DNA from: Cryptomeria japonica
Lineage: Eukaryota > Streptophyta > Pinopsida > Cupressales > Cupressaceae
Assembly (NCBI RefSeq): GCF_030272615.1
Contig: NC_081412.1
Coordinates: 27,483,001-27,547,000 of the forward strand
Length of the DNA stretch: 64,000 nt
Reading direction: 5' to 3'
In this document: positions 21,757 to 33,300 of the stretch, piece by piece
Layout: each line of letters begins with the position of its first letter
How positions within the stretch are numbered: the first letter of the stretch is position 1
Program-made: the position numbers and the translations under genes
The notes under the pieces: generated by a model
Database searches by the model: none
Seen by the model: the letters and a program-made list of their open reading frames with translations, nothing else
Told to the model about the DNA's origin: nothing

Positions 21757-23308
21757 ACCGATACTCAGAATAAAGGTAACATCTTTCATTTGAAATCCAG
21801 TGTGAAGACATGTTTGATTGCACAAATTGATGAGAGTTGGCTATGGCATAAGAGGTTGTGTCATGTGAATTTTGATGGCATTGTAAAGATCAGTTCTACT
21901 AAGGTAGTTAGCGATATACCTAAGATTGTGAAGCCCTATAATCCAGTATGTAAGGAATATCAAATAGGAAAGCAAGTCAAAACATCTTTTAAGAGTATAC
22001 AAGACAAATCTAATGATGTTCTTGATCTTATTCATATTGGTTTGTGTGGTCTTGCTAGAATCAAAAAAAATTTAGGGTGATAGATATTTTATGCTAATCA
22101 TTGATAACTATTCTAGAATGATGTGGGTTACTTTTCTAAGGGAGAAATCTGAAGCATTTGAAAAGTTTAAAATCTTTAAAGCTAAAGTTGAGACAGAGAC
22201 AGGATTGAAGATTAAATGCTTAAGGTCAGATCAGGGTGGAGAATTCACATCCGTTGAATTTATCAGTTATTATGAAAATAATGGGATAAGGAGACAATTA
22301 TCTGCACCTTAGACACCTTAGTAGAATGAAGTTGTGGAAAGGAAGAACAAAAATATCCTGGATACAGCTAGAACTATGATGATAGAAGCTAATCTGCCTC
22401 ATATCTACTGGAGAGAAGATGTGAGCACGATGATATACACATTCAATAGAGTTCATATTAAAGGAGACACCGGTAAGACACCTTGTGAGTTATGGTTTGG
22501 TCATACCCCTATAGTTAAGTATTTCAGAATCTTTGGTAGTAAATGCTATATCAAAAGAGATGATTCCATTGGAAATTTTGATCCTAGATGTGATGAAGGG
22601 ATGTTTATTGGTTATTCTAATGAAAGCAAAGCATATAGATGTTATAACAAAAGATTGCAAAGAATTATGGAGAGCACTAATATTAAGGTGGATGAGCTTA
22701 ACAGAAGTCAAATCAAAACTTATGAGAAAGAACCAATAGTGGAAATGATCATAACTGAACCGGTAGCACCTACATCAGAACAAAATGTTGAACCAGTTAC
22801 TCCAGAAGTATCAGAAAATTCAACAGTATCTGAAGATCAGAGCAGAGGAACAGAAAATCAGAAGTCTCCTAAGTATGTTAGGTTAAATCATTCGGAAGAT
22901 CAGATCATTGGAGATGAGAATAAAGGAGTGATGACAAGAAGGAGGTTGGCAGCTGATGAGGTATGCTTAATTTATCAAATTGAACCGGCATTAGTAATTG
23001 AAACATGTAAAAATGAATATTGGATGAAGCAAATGTTGAAGGATATAAGGGTGGATTGTAATGAACCGGTAGTTATTCACTGTGATAACTCTGTTGTTAT
23101 TGACATATCAAAGAATCTGGTATTTCATTCTAAGAAAAAGCACATATCTATCAAGTACAACTTTTTGAAGGAGAAGGTGGAAGCAAATAAATTCAGACTG
23201 GTTTATGTGAACACTAAAGAGCAGATTGCAGATATCTTCACTAAACCTTTGCCTAAGGAATTATTTGAGTACTTTGGAGACAGATTGGGGGTTTCTGCCC
23301 TTCGGTAG
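21757..23308 (+). pseudogene. E0 integrase and RNase H remnant with RT deleted
   Basis: The pre-integrase zinc region (WLWHKRLCHVNF, CKEY) is followed by an integrase core whose first catalytic Asp is now Gly (DLIHIGLCG). A frameshift lies near 22070. The second Asp is kept (RSDQGGEF) and the Glu survives (VVERKN). Three TAGs stand at 22310-22324. The C-terminal region runs to about 22995 and then jumps straight into late RNase H (VIHCDNSVVIDISKN, EQIADIFTKPLP). The whole RT, well over a kilobase, is missing. The join is at YWMK/WMKQ, so short homology may have guided the deletion. Confidence 0.87.
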
Positions 23309-23705
23309 AGACTTGAGTGATGCTGATTGGCATCAGTCTAGTATGCATTTACAAAACTACTATTCATTATGGATTGATGTGTTGGTGCTACTACTCAGGG
23401 GGAGTAGTCAGCAGTGTGGTTCAGTGGATTTATATTTTTTCTTTGATGTTTATGTCAGATTTTTGGCATTCATGTCAAAGGGGGAGAGATATATGTGAAA
23501 AACAGATCTTCACAAAATATCAGTCAAGGGGAGAGATCATAGCTTAATAGGGATATCATTCACAGGGGGAGTTTGTTAACTTCATTGTAATATCAATTTA
23601 TGGGAGATTGTTGGATGTCTTCCTTTGGGGGAGACTTGTTTGGCATTTCTTGGCACTTGGATGTTTTCCACATCTAGTGTTGTTATCAATGCCAAAGGGG
23701 GAGAT
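23309..23705 (+). other. E0 3' untranslated region with multiplied polypurine tracts
   Basis: There are six tracts of GGGGA(G) type (about 23397, 23480, 23527, 23565, 23627 and 23696). The last one, AAAGGGGGAGAT, abuts the LTR. This is characteristic of Sireviruses. Confidence 0.75.
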
Positions 23706-24919
23706 TGTTGGCAATTGGAGGAATTGATTATGTCTTGCATTGATGTTTTGTCATTGATGGCAACACCGACTATTTTGGTTGTTTACCGATTTTCGGTAGG
23801 TTCCGGTAGAGCGGTTGGATTATGATTTTGATCCAGTATGCTTCAGTTTGTGGAATTGGTTTGGATATGTCATTCATGCTATTCAGATGTGTATCATGAT
23901 CAGTTGGTTCATGATTTGATGGCTCAGGAGATATCATTTGTTCTAGTAAGCCTTTTGGTCACCGATAAGGGTTTTATCGACAAACCTTTGTTGAAAATAT
24001 TTTGGTGCACTTGATAAGTGGTGTTGGTGCAACTTCTAGATGGATTTTGAAATGTTGTTGGTTATCTTGTTCGTGTTCCTGTTGATCGGTGGTGTTGCAT
24101 TTAGGACTGGACCTAATGCTATCTTATTCTGCTAGGTTATGGACTGGTTTATGTAACATGTTGGTGGATGATCCCGATGCTTTTCCAGATGGATCTATTG
24201 ATTGGATTGTGTTGTTTCGGTCTTAGGCTGACTTGGTTGATCATTGGATTGCAGATTTATGTTATGAATTTATTGTATTATCTTTTAGGTGGCCAACCTA
24301 ATTGTTTAGGTCCCAGATTGGTATAAATATGATGTAAGATCTCTTTGTAGATCATAGGTTTTTGGGATATAGGATTATATGTGTGCGAATAAGGTTGTAA
24401 TTATATGCAAAGGTTTTGGTCAATCATAGGTGATCGAATTAGGTTGGTGGAAGAGGTTTAAGACCTCTGGTACTGAGCTTAACCAGAACTTTATTCAGGC
24501 ATAGGAGATGTTATTTTTGCAGTTCACTCTTCTTTCCGGATTGTAGTCTAGATTTATTTTGTAGTTAGTGAGGCTCCTTTTGTGATGAGCAATGTGCTCT
24601 AGGTTGTTGGCCTTCCTGCATGTGCAAGCCCCTCTTTTTGTAATCACATACTTACTGCAGAAGTATTATCTGACTGTGGGTAGGCTTCCCACCATGGTTT
24701 TTCCCTTTTTCGGTTTCTCCACGTACAAATCTTGGTATTATCTTTTGTGGATGGTTGGTAAATGTTTTGTGGTTTATATTTGTGTTTAACTGTTATATCT
24801 TCTATTCCGGTATTTGGTTTATGTATTTCGGCAATAAGGTTTTAATGCTTGAAGTTCTATAATTTGTTGTCAACTAATTCACCCCCCCCCCCTCCACCAG
24901 TTATCTAAGTTGTCTAACA
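23706..24919 (+). repeat. 3' LTR of E0
   Basis: It runs TGTTGGCAAT to GTCTAACA, 1214 bases. It has a C11 run at 24882-24892 and a block (GAGCAATGTGCTCTAGG to TTCTCCACGT) that resembles the E1 LTR, so the families are related. The 5' LTR is outside the window. Confidence 0.82.
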
Positions 24920-25037
24920 CCACAAACCATCAACACCAACATCACAATACTACCAAGCCATACTACATCCATACCAACAGTACCAACATTTGGATCATAG
25001 GTTTGACATCAATGACAACAAATATGCATGTGTAACA
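24920..25037 (-). repeat. 3' LTR fragment of the minus-strand gag element
   Basis: It matches 30230-30346, the distal end of the other LTR, and is cut at 24919/24920 by the E0 LTR. The first bases after E0, CCACA, should be its target duplication. Confidence 0.75.
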
Positions 25038-25192
25038 ATCTCCCCCTTTGTCACTGATGACAAAACAAAAATATTTCCAAACCAATACTACCAACATTTG
25101 GATCATATGTTCGACATCAATGACAACAAAGATGCACATGTGTAACAATCTCTCCCTTTGTCATTGATGAAAAAACAAAAATATTTCTCTTG
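24983..25192. repeat. 108-bp direct duplication across the LTR/polypurine junction
   Basis: The stretch starting CCAACATTTGGATCAT at 24983 recurs at 25091 with a few changes. Both copies include the LTR end (GTAACA) and the CCCTTTGTCA tract, so the junction exists twice. Confidence 0.85.
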
Positions 25193-25624
25193 AGAAACTT
25201 CTCCCCCTATCAATAAGATTTCTCTCCCTTTGACATTAAAGGCAAAGGGTAACTTTTTTGCCAAAATAGACTAATAAAACTGTAACTCCCTAACAAAACA
25301 ATAAAAATAAACAAATTAAATATAAGTAATTCCATGCAAATTGTCATGCACTGTTAGGCCAGATATCTTTGAACTAATTCTTGAAACCCTTAAGAGAAGA
25401 GTTCCATGAGTGAATAGTGGCTGAAAGAATCCTACTCGGACATTCACACTCAAGACTCAGATTGACTGCAACGTCAAAAATATAAATGCATCCATCACAC
25501 TTCATTCTACCTTTTCAACTTTTGCCAATAATTTGATAAATGTAGACAATTGCAATTCCATCGTGTCCTTAAGACCACAAAATAATTTCATATACTCATC
25601 TCTCTATCTCTACCTTTGGTGCAA
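25193..25624 (-). other. 3' untranslated part of the minus-strand gag element
   Basis: It contains further polypurine-like tracts on the minus strand (near 25205 and 25225), as in E0 and E1. No gene was seen. Confidence 0.5.
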
Positions 25625-26431
25625 CTAAGAGTGGAGATCTTTAACCTTATATCTCATAGCACCATTTGCATCCTTGTAGATATCAAATGAATGAGATAAC
25701 TTGGTAAATTGAGACTCAATAAAGTCTATCTCATCCTTAAATTTCTTTATGGCAGTAGGCCACCTCAAACAATACCGATACAACCATGTGGCATTATCCA
25801 TCACTTTCTGAAACTCAAGCAGGTCATGTTTAAGATTAAAATGTACCCTTAGGCACTTCTCAGACATTTTCTCTGTTAAATTTGTCTTTATACAAGGTTC
25901 ACTTGATTCACTGGTAACACTACTAGGAACAAGATTGTTTTGGAGAAAATATGTCATACATGCTTATTCAATAATGTCTCGATCATATGTCAGAATTATA
26001 AGATACAACTCACCAACATTCTTTAGACCATTAGGTCAACCAATCAAGCCAAGCATCTTACCAACATCAAGAGAATTTTCCTTAGAATGAGCAGGGGAAG
26101 CAACAATCTTTTCTTAAATCATAACATCCTTCTGCACACTAGCCTTTCTTGGTTATTTATCATCACTTTCTACAATTACAACTTCTAGACATTCCTTCCT
26201 TTCCAAACTCACATGCTCAAATTTCAATATCTTAGGTACAGAGGAAGAAGCCTTTGTAGATGATTTCCTAGATCTTTTGCCTTTTGATACACTTTCAACC
26301 TTACTAACTTTATTTCTACTAGACATCCCCACAATCTCATCATATGTCTTGAATCTTTCTTCACTCAAGTCTTTAGGAATTTTAGGAAGTATCTCTTCAC
26401 ACTTAGCAACTCTTCGATCACACTTGCACAA
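25625..26431 (-). pseudogene. Second frame of the minus-strand gag element, decayed
   Basis: Two readable pieces are 26431-26153, which is charged with KGKRSRKSSTKASSS, and 25957-25625, which has helical charged text (EFQKVMDNATWLYRYCLRW, DEIDFIESQF). They are separated by stops. It occupies the place that ORF2 has in E1 and shares its Lys-rich then helical style, but I see no close match. The function is unknown. Confidence 0.45.
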
Positions 26432-26770
26432 ATGAATTCCAAAAATCAGTATATAATCTCCACTTGGGGTTTCTAAAAGGTCTTCAAAAAGCTAATACAC
26501 TATACATCTAACACTATAGAAAAAAAAATTGGATCACCAAAACAACTCAAGAGCCACCAAAAATACCTTCCAAACATTTGCAATGTTGAGAACAACCCAA
26601 CATTGAACCAAGAGGGGATAGAAGATCCATGTTAAGCTCTCCCCCTTAGACAATGTTATCTGAGTTAGTTACTGGAAGAAGGGTAAACACCCATAGTAGG
26701 TGTGGATCCATCTTTAATCTTTTTCCTCAACCTTATCATTTGATGTCTTCGTGCATGCCATCTTCATCTT

Positions 26771-27710
26771 CTACTTTTCTTCACTGATATCAATTCTCTT
26801 TTTCAGACCACTAGTTTTCTCAATTCTATTTTTGCAATATTTTGCAATATGTCCCATCTTATTACATTTGTAGAATACTAGACCTTTTTGAGGTCTAATT
26901 CTTCCAAAATTCTTATTTTTAGCGCATTCAACAACTTTATGTCCATATGCATTGCAAGCATAACAATATCCATTGAAGTGTTGAGCATTTTTGTCAAATC
27001 TTGAATTTCCATTCCAATTCAACCTACTTCTGCACTCATTTACTTTGTGTCCAAAATTATTTCAATGGTGACAATTTACATTAAACGATTGATTTTTAAT
27101 TTGATATTTGCATTCACTAGCTTTATGTTCAAGTCCATTGCATGTAAAACAATTACAATAAAAATATGAATACCTAGAGGGAACAAGAGGAGATCTCCTA
27201 ACACTTTTTGAGTTTCTATCTGAACTAAAATTCTTTTGATCTCTATTAGAGTTATTCAAACCATCATTAATCTTGTCTTTTCCTTTATCTTTCTTCGAAC
27301 ATTCACCTTCTTCAAAGCCAAGTCTACCTTTATCTTTAATTTGTTTAGAAATGAGAATTGATCACAAAATCTAGAACTTCACCACCACCTTTGGGTTTTA
27401 GCCTATTGTCAATATGATCCTTTGCATCTTTCAATTCCTTTTTAAGTTTGGTTACCTCCTCTTCGAGTCTTGAACATTCTTTAGTCTTTTCATCAAGATT
27501 TGTCTCAAAATCATTGATGGCCTTCTTTCCATTATCAAGTAGGCTTCTTAAGAAATAAATCTTTTCAACTTCCTTCTTATGCTTTTTTCTGTTTTCATCC
27601 AGGTCTACCAATGAAGATCTCAATTCACCCTATATGTCAACCACACCATCAACATCATCCCAATCATTTTGATCAGAAGCATCCATGTTATTCAATTCTT
27701 CTCCAAACAT
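26771..27710 (-). pseudogene. Gag-like zinc-knuckle protein of the minus-strand element, decayed
   Basis: Read from 27710: an acidic start, a Glu/Lys-rich coiled coil (27623-27380, EVTKLKKELKDAKDHID), then zinc knuckles CFTCNGLEHKASEC, a broken one with a stop near 27060, CYACNAYGHKVVEC and one that lost its first Cys (FYKCNKMGHIAKYC). There are several stops and frameshifts. Four knuckles in a row after a coiled coil is the same plan as the E1 Gag-like frame. Confidence 0.72.
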
Positions 27711-27766
27711 AGTGTTTGAAATCCTAGATCTACCTCAATGGTTAATCTATCTATTCAGGAACTAAA

Positions 27767-27780
27767 GCTCTGATACTAAT
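27767..27780 (-). other. Primer binding site of the minus-strand gag element
   Basis: On the minus strand the bases read ATTAGTATCAGAGC, one change from the initiator tRNA-Met site TGGTATCAGAGC, next to the LTR end. Confidence 0.75.
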
Positions 27781-28319
27781 TGTTGAACACTACCGAATGT
27801 TGAGCGGGGGGGGTTGAATCAACATACACTAGAACTTGATCAGATTAAACTACTTAAACTTAAACAACGACATCCATTCAAATCAATGTGCAAGAAAGTA
27901 AACAACAAATGCATCCACACAAGAACACCAAGATTTTTACGTGGAAAACCCAAACTAGAAAAAACCAAAGTGAGAATAAAACTCACAATTTGTATTAACT
28001 ATTTATAATATTTTAGGCCACAAGCCAGGGAGCTCACTGTTTCGTACTTGTAGGCTAAGACACGCTACCTTAGAGAAAGATGCAGTAAAGGGAATTGCAT
28101 GATTGAAGATTGCTTCTTTAGGGCAAGATACAAAATGACTATCTAGTTACAATATGAAAAATAGATTGAACTGCATAGGAAATATCATTTATCAATATCC
28201 AGATGATAGTTCACAGAACAATACTCATCTAACTTCTCTACAATATTTTTGGACCACTGCTTCCCTCAAACTTGCACCACAAATCAACTCATAGCCACAT
28301 ACAGTTCTTTGTACACCAT

Positions 28320-28462
28320 TTTGTTACTATAACCCAACATGTTTGTTCATTATATACCATCCAGATCAACACTATAACCCAACATGTTTGCTCATTATAC
28401 AACATTCTGTTACTATAACCCAACATATTTATTCATTATATAGCATCCAGATCAACACTATT
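28320..28462. repeat. Three-copy tandem repeat in LTR
   Basis: ACTATAACCCAACATGTTT followed by NTTCATTATA occurs three times (about 28327, 28371 and 28413). An ATCCAGATCAACACTAT segment is present between some of the copies. Confidence 0.75.
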
Positions 28463-28486
28463 CTTCATACGGTCGGTCGCAAATTA

Positions 28487-29521
28487 GTGATCCCACAATA
28501 GTGGGTTACACTTTTTGTCACAAACAAAACTTGTTGGTTGCCCATTTTTTTTTGAAGGCCCTTCAAGTGAAGGGGAACCTTCGCTCAAATGTCCTTTTGT
28601 GTTCGCTTGAACACCCCCATTCGAACGAACACCTCAATATGGCTGGGTTCGCTTGAAGGCCTTGTCGACCAAATTTTTAATTATTTTAGGGGGGTTCACT
28701 TGAATCCCCCTTCATTCAAACCCCCTTATTTTGCACTTTTTCCTCTCCATCTACAATTTTCTAAATATTTTTGGCTTTTGAGGCTCACATTGAGGATCAA
28801 AATGGAATCAACTTGACAAACCTAGTTACAAAATCATAGTCCTCGAAATGAGCTTTCCAACAAGTATAGTTTTAATATATTTTACTTTTACTATGATTTT
28901 TTTATTTTGAGTTCTATTAAATAGGTTTTTCACTGAACATCAACTTCTCTATTCTACACAAGGGGAAAACTAGTAAATTAAATTAAAAAAATTGAAAAAT
29001 ATGTACACACTAGTTATTGATGTCCTTGTTCCAACAATAAAAAATGAATTCTGATATATATAGAACAAGTTATGTACAACTACATACACTTATGTCTAAA
29101 TTATAATTACTTCGACTTCAAAACTTAATTAAAATAAATAAAAATGCAACAAAACATTATGAAACCAAATGCAAACACTACATATCGATGTTACAAATCT
29201 AAATTCAAAAGAATCATAATTTTACCCCTTGTAGGAAAAAATTATACGCAACGACATGCAACTCACTCTTTAAAAATGGTGTTTTCTATAAAAAAACTAG
29301 TATTCAAAGGAGATGGGAAAAGAAATACAATTTGATTCCAAAAAAATTAAAAATATATATTTAGAATCTACATTAAAAATGTCACAAATCACTAGTTTTC
29401 GTAATCTTCAAATTTCTCACGGTTTAGCAACTATAGGTGTCAGAAAGTGAAGATTTAGTTTAAAATGTTCATTTCAATGTCAAGTTTGGACAAAAAGTGT
29501 AACCCACTATTGTGGGATCAC
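28487..29521. mobile_element. Non-autonomous DNA transposon with 33-bp perfect inverted repeats
   Basis: 28487-28519 is the exact reverse complement of 29489-29521, starting GTGATCCCACAATAGTGG. The 1-kb interior is AT-rich and carries short words such as TTCGCTTGAA, and I see no transposase. Flanking bases (GCAAATTA and TCAAATAG) match at 5 of 8 positions, so a degraded 8-bp target duplication is possible but not shown. The superfamily is not assigned. Confidence 0.75.
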
Positions 29522-30346
29522 TCAAATAGATGTAATGTGTATATTATAATCAATACAACAAATGTGAAATGCACAAAATCGTGTAAAGACCTACAACATG
29601 TCGACTCACCCTCCACATGGACCCAAAACGACACAAACCAATCTATCTACACAAAATATCAATCTGAATCCAACAACAAAATAAGTGGTCCACCACAAAA
29701 GAAGCACAACTCCTTAGGAATAATAACAACTGATCCATAATGTCCTTGAAATAAATATCAAAACAAAGAAAGTAGCACATACCTTCGCCCACTCCTGGAA
29801 CAATACCATAACTGATTATAGGCAACAATGTCACCCAAGAACAACTCATCCAATCAATTGGGAATCTAAAATCAAGCTACTAGAAACAACGATGCAATAA
29901 TCAACATAGCCATCTGAAACATATTTAGTGCAAACAAATATTTTGGACTATCATACTGTTCACCAGAACAACCAACAGAGCTAACACCACTACTTCTGAA
30001 CCAAATAAGGAACATTAGTCATCTAGAAATGCCTCATGTCTTCATCCTAATCCATCCGCACAACATCAATCTATAAAATAACTCTATAACATATAACCAA
30101 TTAGATAGGCATCTAGACCAGAAATCGAATACAATTACACATTCGGAACACAAAACTACCAAGCAAAATACTAAACCATACATTACTACTATATACACTT
30201 TGGTACCACGAACCATTAGCACCAACATCATAATACTACTGAACCATATACATCCATACTATCATCACAATACATCTGAACCAACAGTACCAACATCCAG
30301 ACCATAGGTTTGACATCAATGACAACAAAGAGGCATATTTGTAACA

Positions 30347-33300
30347 GGTTTGGTAGCACATTATTTTGATCCTAAGGTTAATACCATATTTTGATTTTGA
30401 TTGCATATTACTTATGTTATGAAGCGAGAATGTGTTTTCAATTCATATTGGCTTCCAAGCTATATTGAGACTTAGTAATTATATAAATATTGGCACTTGT
30501 ATGGGTATGCGTATCCATGGCTATATTGGTATACGTGTTCACAAGTATGTGTGCGTATACACACACACATTTATGTATACGTGTATTGATATAGTGATAT
30601 ATACATTACTATTCATTGATATCAAGAGTTCATTTCTCAAGCATGTGCATATATGAAGCATCAACATATCAATGTAATTGAAGATAATGAGTTCCATTTC
30701 CAAAGAGAGTCAACATGTACCTAATATTAAGACAAAGACATCTAGGTGCAAATACATAGATAGAAGTTCAAGGTATTCAAATTTATTTCATTTTCATATT
30801 AGTTAAAACAATGCAATAACAATTCTATGTAAGCAACATCATTCATTCAAAAAATATCTCGACATCATATCATTCAAATGCAATTACTACTTGAAACTTG
30901 TGGTGTGCGTGATAGGTATCCATCATGTGCATCCTTTACCAATTGGCTAGAATCCTCTCCTCAACTATGTTCTCGTCTTCGACTCAACCTTCATTCAATC
31001 ACACTCATTTACACATCAAATAGATTAGTTTTCAAAATCATAACCGAAATATGTACATAGTAGGAATTTAAAAATAATAATATCATTATTAGATCATCAT
31101 CTTTTCATTTGCATTTTTAAATAAAAAAATATTTCTAACATATATAATAATTTTAAATAAATCAATGATAACTAATTAAAATCAAAATCAAGTTTATTTC
31201 ATTAATTTAATCAAGCCAAAAAGATGAGACGTGACAAAATGCATAAGAAGAATTATAAGGAAGTTTTATCTTAGATCTTTTATCATCTCTTCTAAATATG
31301 ATTCCACTTACACAGGTTATTTTATTTTTGAATATCCTATTTTTATATACATACTTAAATCCATTTTGAGGTTCTTTTATAGGTTCACGTGATAATAGCT
31401 TCTTGGTCCAAAATTATGTTGAACTAAAAAAGGCTTGCTATAGTTACCATGCTCACATTCTCTAGATTTTTTACTCTTCATGTTTTACAATAACCATGTG
31501 ATAATATCTTATGCTAATATGATGATTATGACTTTGTATTAATTATTGTCATAAGAACATATCACATATTGTATATGCTTATAAGATTCCTTTATTTAGC
31601 ATTCATGCATTCTCTCACATTGATTTACAACCCTCATTAGGGGCAATGTTGGGGTAATGTAACATCTTAATTCTCTTTACGCTGTCATAATATATCACAT
31701 TATCATATGTCATGGTTGCCTAAGTGATATCTTATATGTTGTCATATTTTCATGCTTATATCTTATTCAGTCTCCTCACAATTAATTACATTTTGTGCAT
31801 GCAACTAATTAAAGAGAGCATACACAATTGTTAATGCCACTCTACCTAATTTGATCACGAGGATAATCACACACTTATTTAATTTTATAGTTATCAAGAG
31901 TAGTATCATTCTAACCATTGAGTGCAATATTATTTTAGCTATTTATGCAAACTCAAGTTAACTGTTATTAGGTAGTTTTTATTGTTGTCTCTTGGTAGTG
32001 TCCTATGGTTGCTCTTGACTATTATCCTATTCTACTTTTTTTATTCATAAATAGCTAGTGGTTATGTTTGTTCTTATTGTAGGATGCTTTTGATGGGAAC
32101 TACTAATTATATATTTTTTCTTTCGTGCTTGCAAGTTTTTAAGGTGGGGCACTCTTTATAAAAAAAAAAACGTGTATTGAAGTGACATCTACTTTCATAA
32201 TTGTACCTCTTTTATGAGTACCTAAAATATTTACTTTTGTGTTGGTTGCTTGATTTTAGGCTCATGCGCATCTTTATGTTAGTTCACATGCAAGTCAAAG
32301 TAGGGGTTACCAATAAAAATTGCATAACTTGCACTTTTCTCTTTCATTTGGGATTCACTTTGACTTATTTTTCCTTTAATATAATGACCAATGTACAAGA
32401 TAATATATTTTATGTAGAAATTTGAGAAATAACTTAATCTCAAGTCATTGCTAAAATCTAGACTCAACCCTCAATTTTCTACATTTTTTTAATCTAGATT
32501 CAAATTTATACCTATAAAAATAATCTTAATTAAATATATAATTTGTAAAACTAATTTTTAAATTTTCATAATTTAAATATTTTTATAATACTAATTTATA
32601 AAAATAAACATTGTTTACATTGTCATATTCCAAAAATTCCAACTTTTTATATTTACAAATTCACCTCATTAAAATAAACTCACCGGGAAGTTTATTGACA
32701 TTTTGTGTGTGTTGTACATTCCCACAATCAATGGATTCGCTTGGACTTTGTGTAATGTAATATAAATCCAAACTAATTTATCAAACTTTTAAAACCATGT
32801 CGTACAAATTTGTAGTCGGTATAACGTGTTGTCCGCACTGTGTGCCCTATATCATTCATTCTTTTTTTTCCAATGAAAGATTAGATCTAATTTTATTTTA
32901 GAAAGTTTTATAGTTATTTGAACATTTTGGAATTTTCAAAAGAGGAACATCGGAGTTGTTAAATGGAAGATTTTATGATTAGTTTTAATTGGTTGGATAT
33001 CTTAACAGATGAATGGAAGAGTCTTTATATTTAAAAATTAAATGTTGACTTTTAAATAATGATTCTTTCATGATCATCTTCTTATGTATAATAAGATCAG
33101 TTTTTGTTTTATTTTGTTAAAATATATAATTATAAATTTTAAAAAAATTATAAGATATTTTTTCTATTTTTTTTTATTAATTTATTAGAAATTTTTATTA
33201 TTTTTTTCATTTATCTTATCTAGTTTCTAGGTCTTGTGTCAATTGATTATGAGTCTCAATTTCTTCCATCCTTTTAATCATTGGGATTGCTAAAATCTTT

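Larger units (their letters stand above)
8142..24919 (+). mobile_element. Ty1/copia Sirevirus-like element E0, interrupted twice
   Basis: E0 is seen as two pieces, 8142-8604 (gag end and protease) and 21757-24919 (integrase, RNase H, 3' LTR). They join in the middle of a protein region once E1 (8605-21756) is removed. The E1 target duplication is ACCGG at 8600-8604 and ACCGA at 21757-21761. The 5' part lies left of Tat1, outside the window. After the 3' LTR the next five bases are CCACA, which should also precede its 5' LTR. Several GGGGGAG tracts follow pol, a Sirevirus habit. Confidence 0.82.
24920..30346 (-). mobile_element. Minus-strand gag-type LTR element without pol (host of the nest)
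   Basis: On the minus strand there is an LTR at 30346-27781, a primer site at 27780-27767, a Gag-like frame with zinc knuckles, a charged second frame, a polypurine tract (GGGGGAGAT, about 25046-25038) and the start of the 3' LTR (TGTTACACATGC, 25037 down to 24920). E0 interrupts that LTR, and its remainder should lie beyond the left edge of the window. No protease, integrase or RT was seen in the 2.7-kb interior. The organisation parallels E1. Confidence 0.72.
27781..30346 (-). repeat. 5' LTR of the minus-strand gag element
   Basis: On the plus strand it runs TGTTGAACAC to TTGTAACA. It holds a G8 run (27806-27813, equal to the C runs of the other LTRs), a tandem repeat at 28320-28460 and an inserted inverted-repeat element (28487-29521). 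Without the insert it is about 1.5 kb. Confidence 0.75.

Noticed and set aside
28487-29521. hAT or Mutator assignment of the 33-bp TIR element
   Set aside because: The flanks match at only 5 of 8 bases, and the terminal bases do not fit a family motif I can vouch for.
31630-31680. 3' part of a third gypsy element (GGGGCAATGTTGGGG)
   Set aside because: There is no LTR, coding sequence or polypurine/LTR junction nearby. The phrase alone is not enough.
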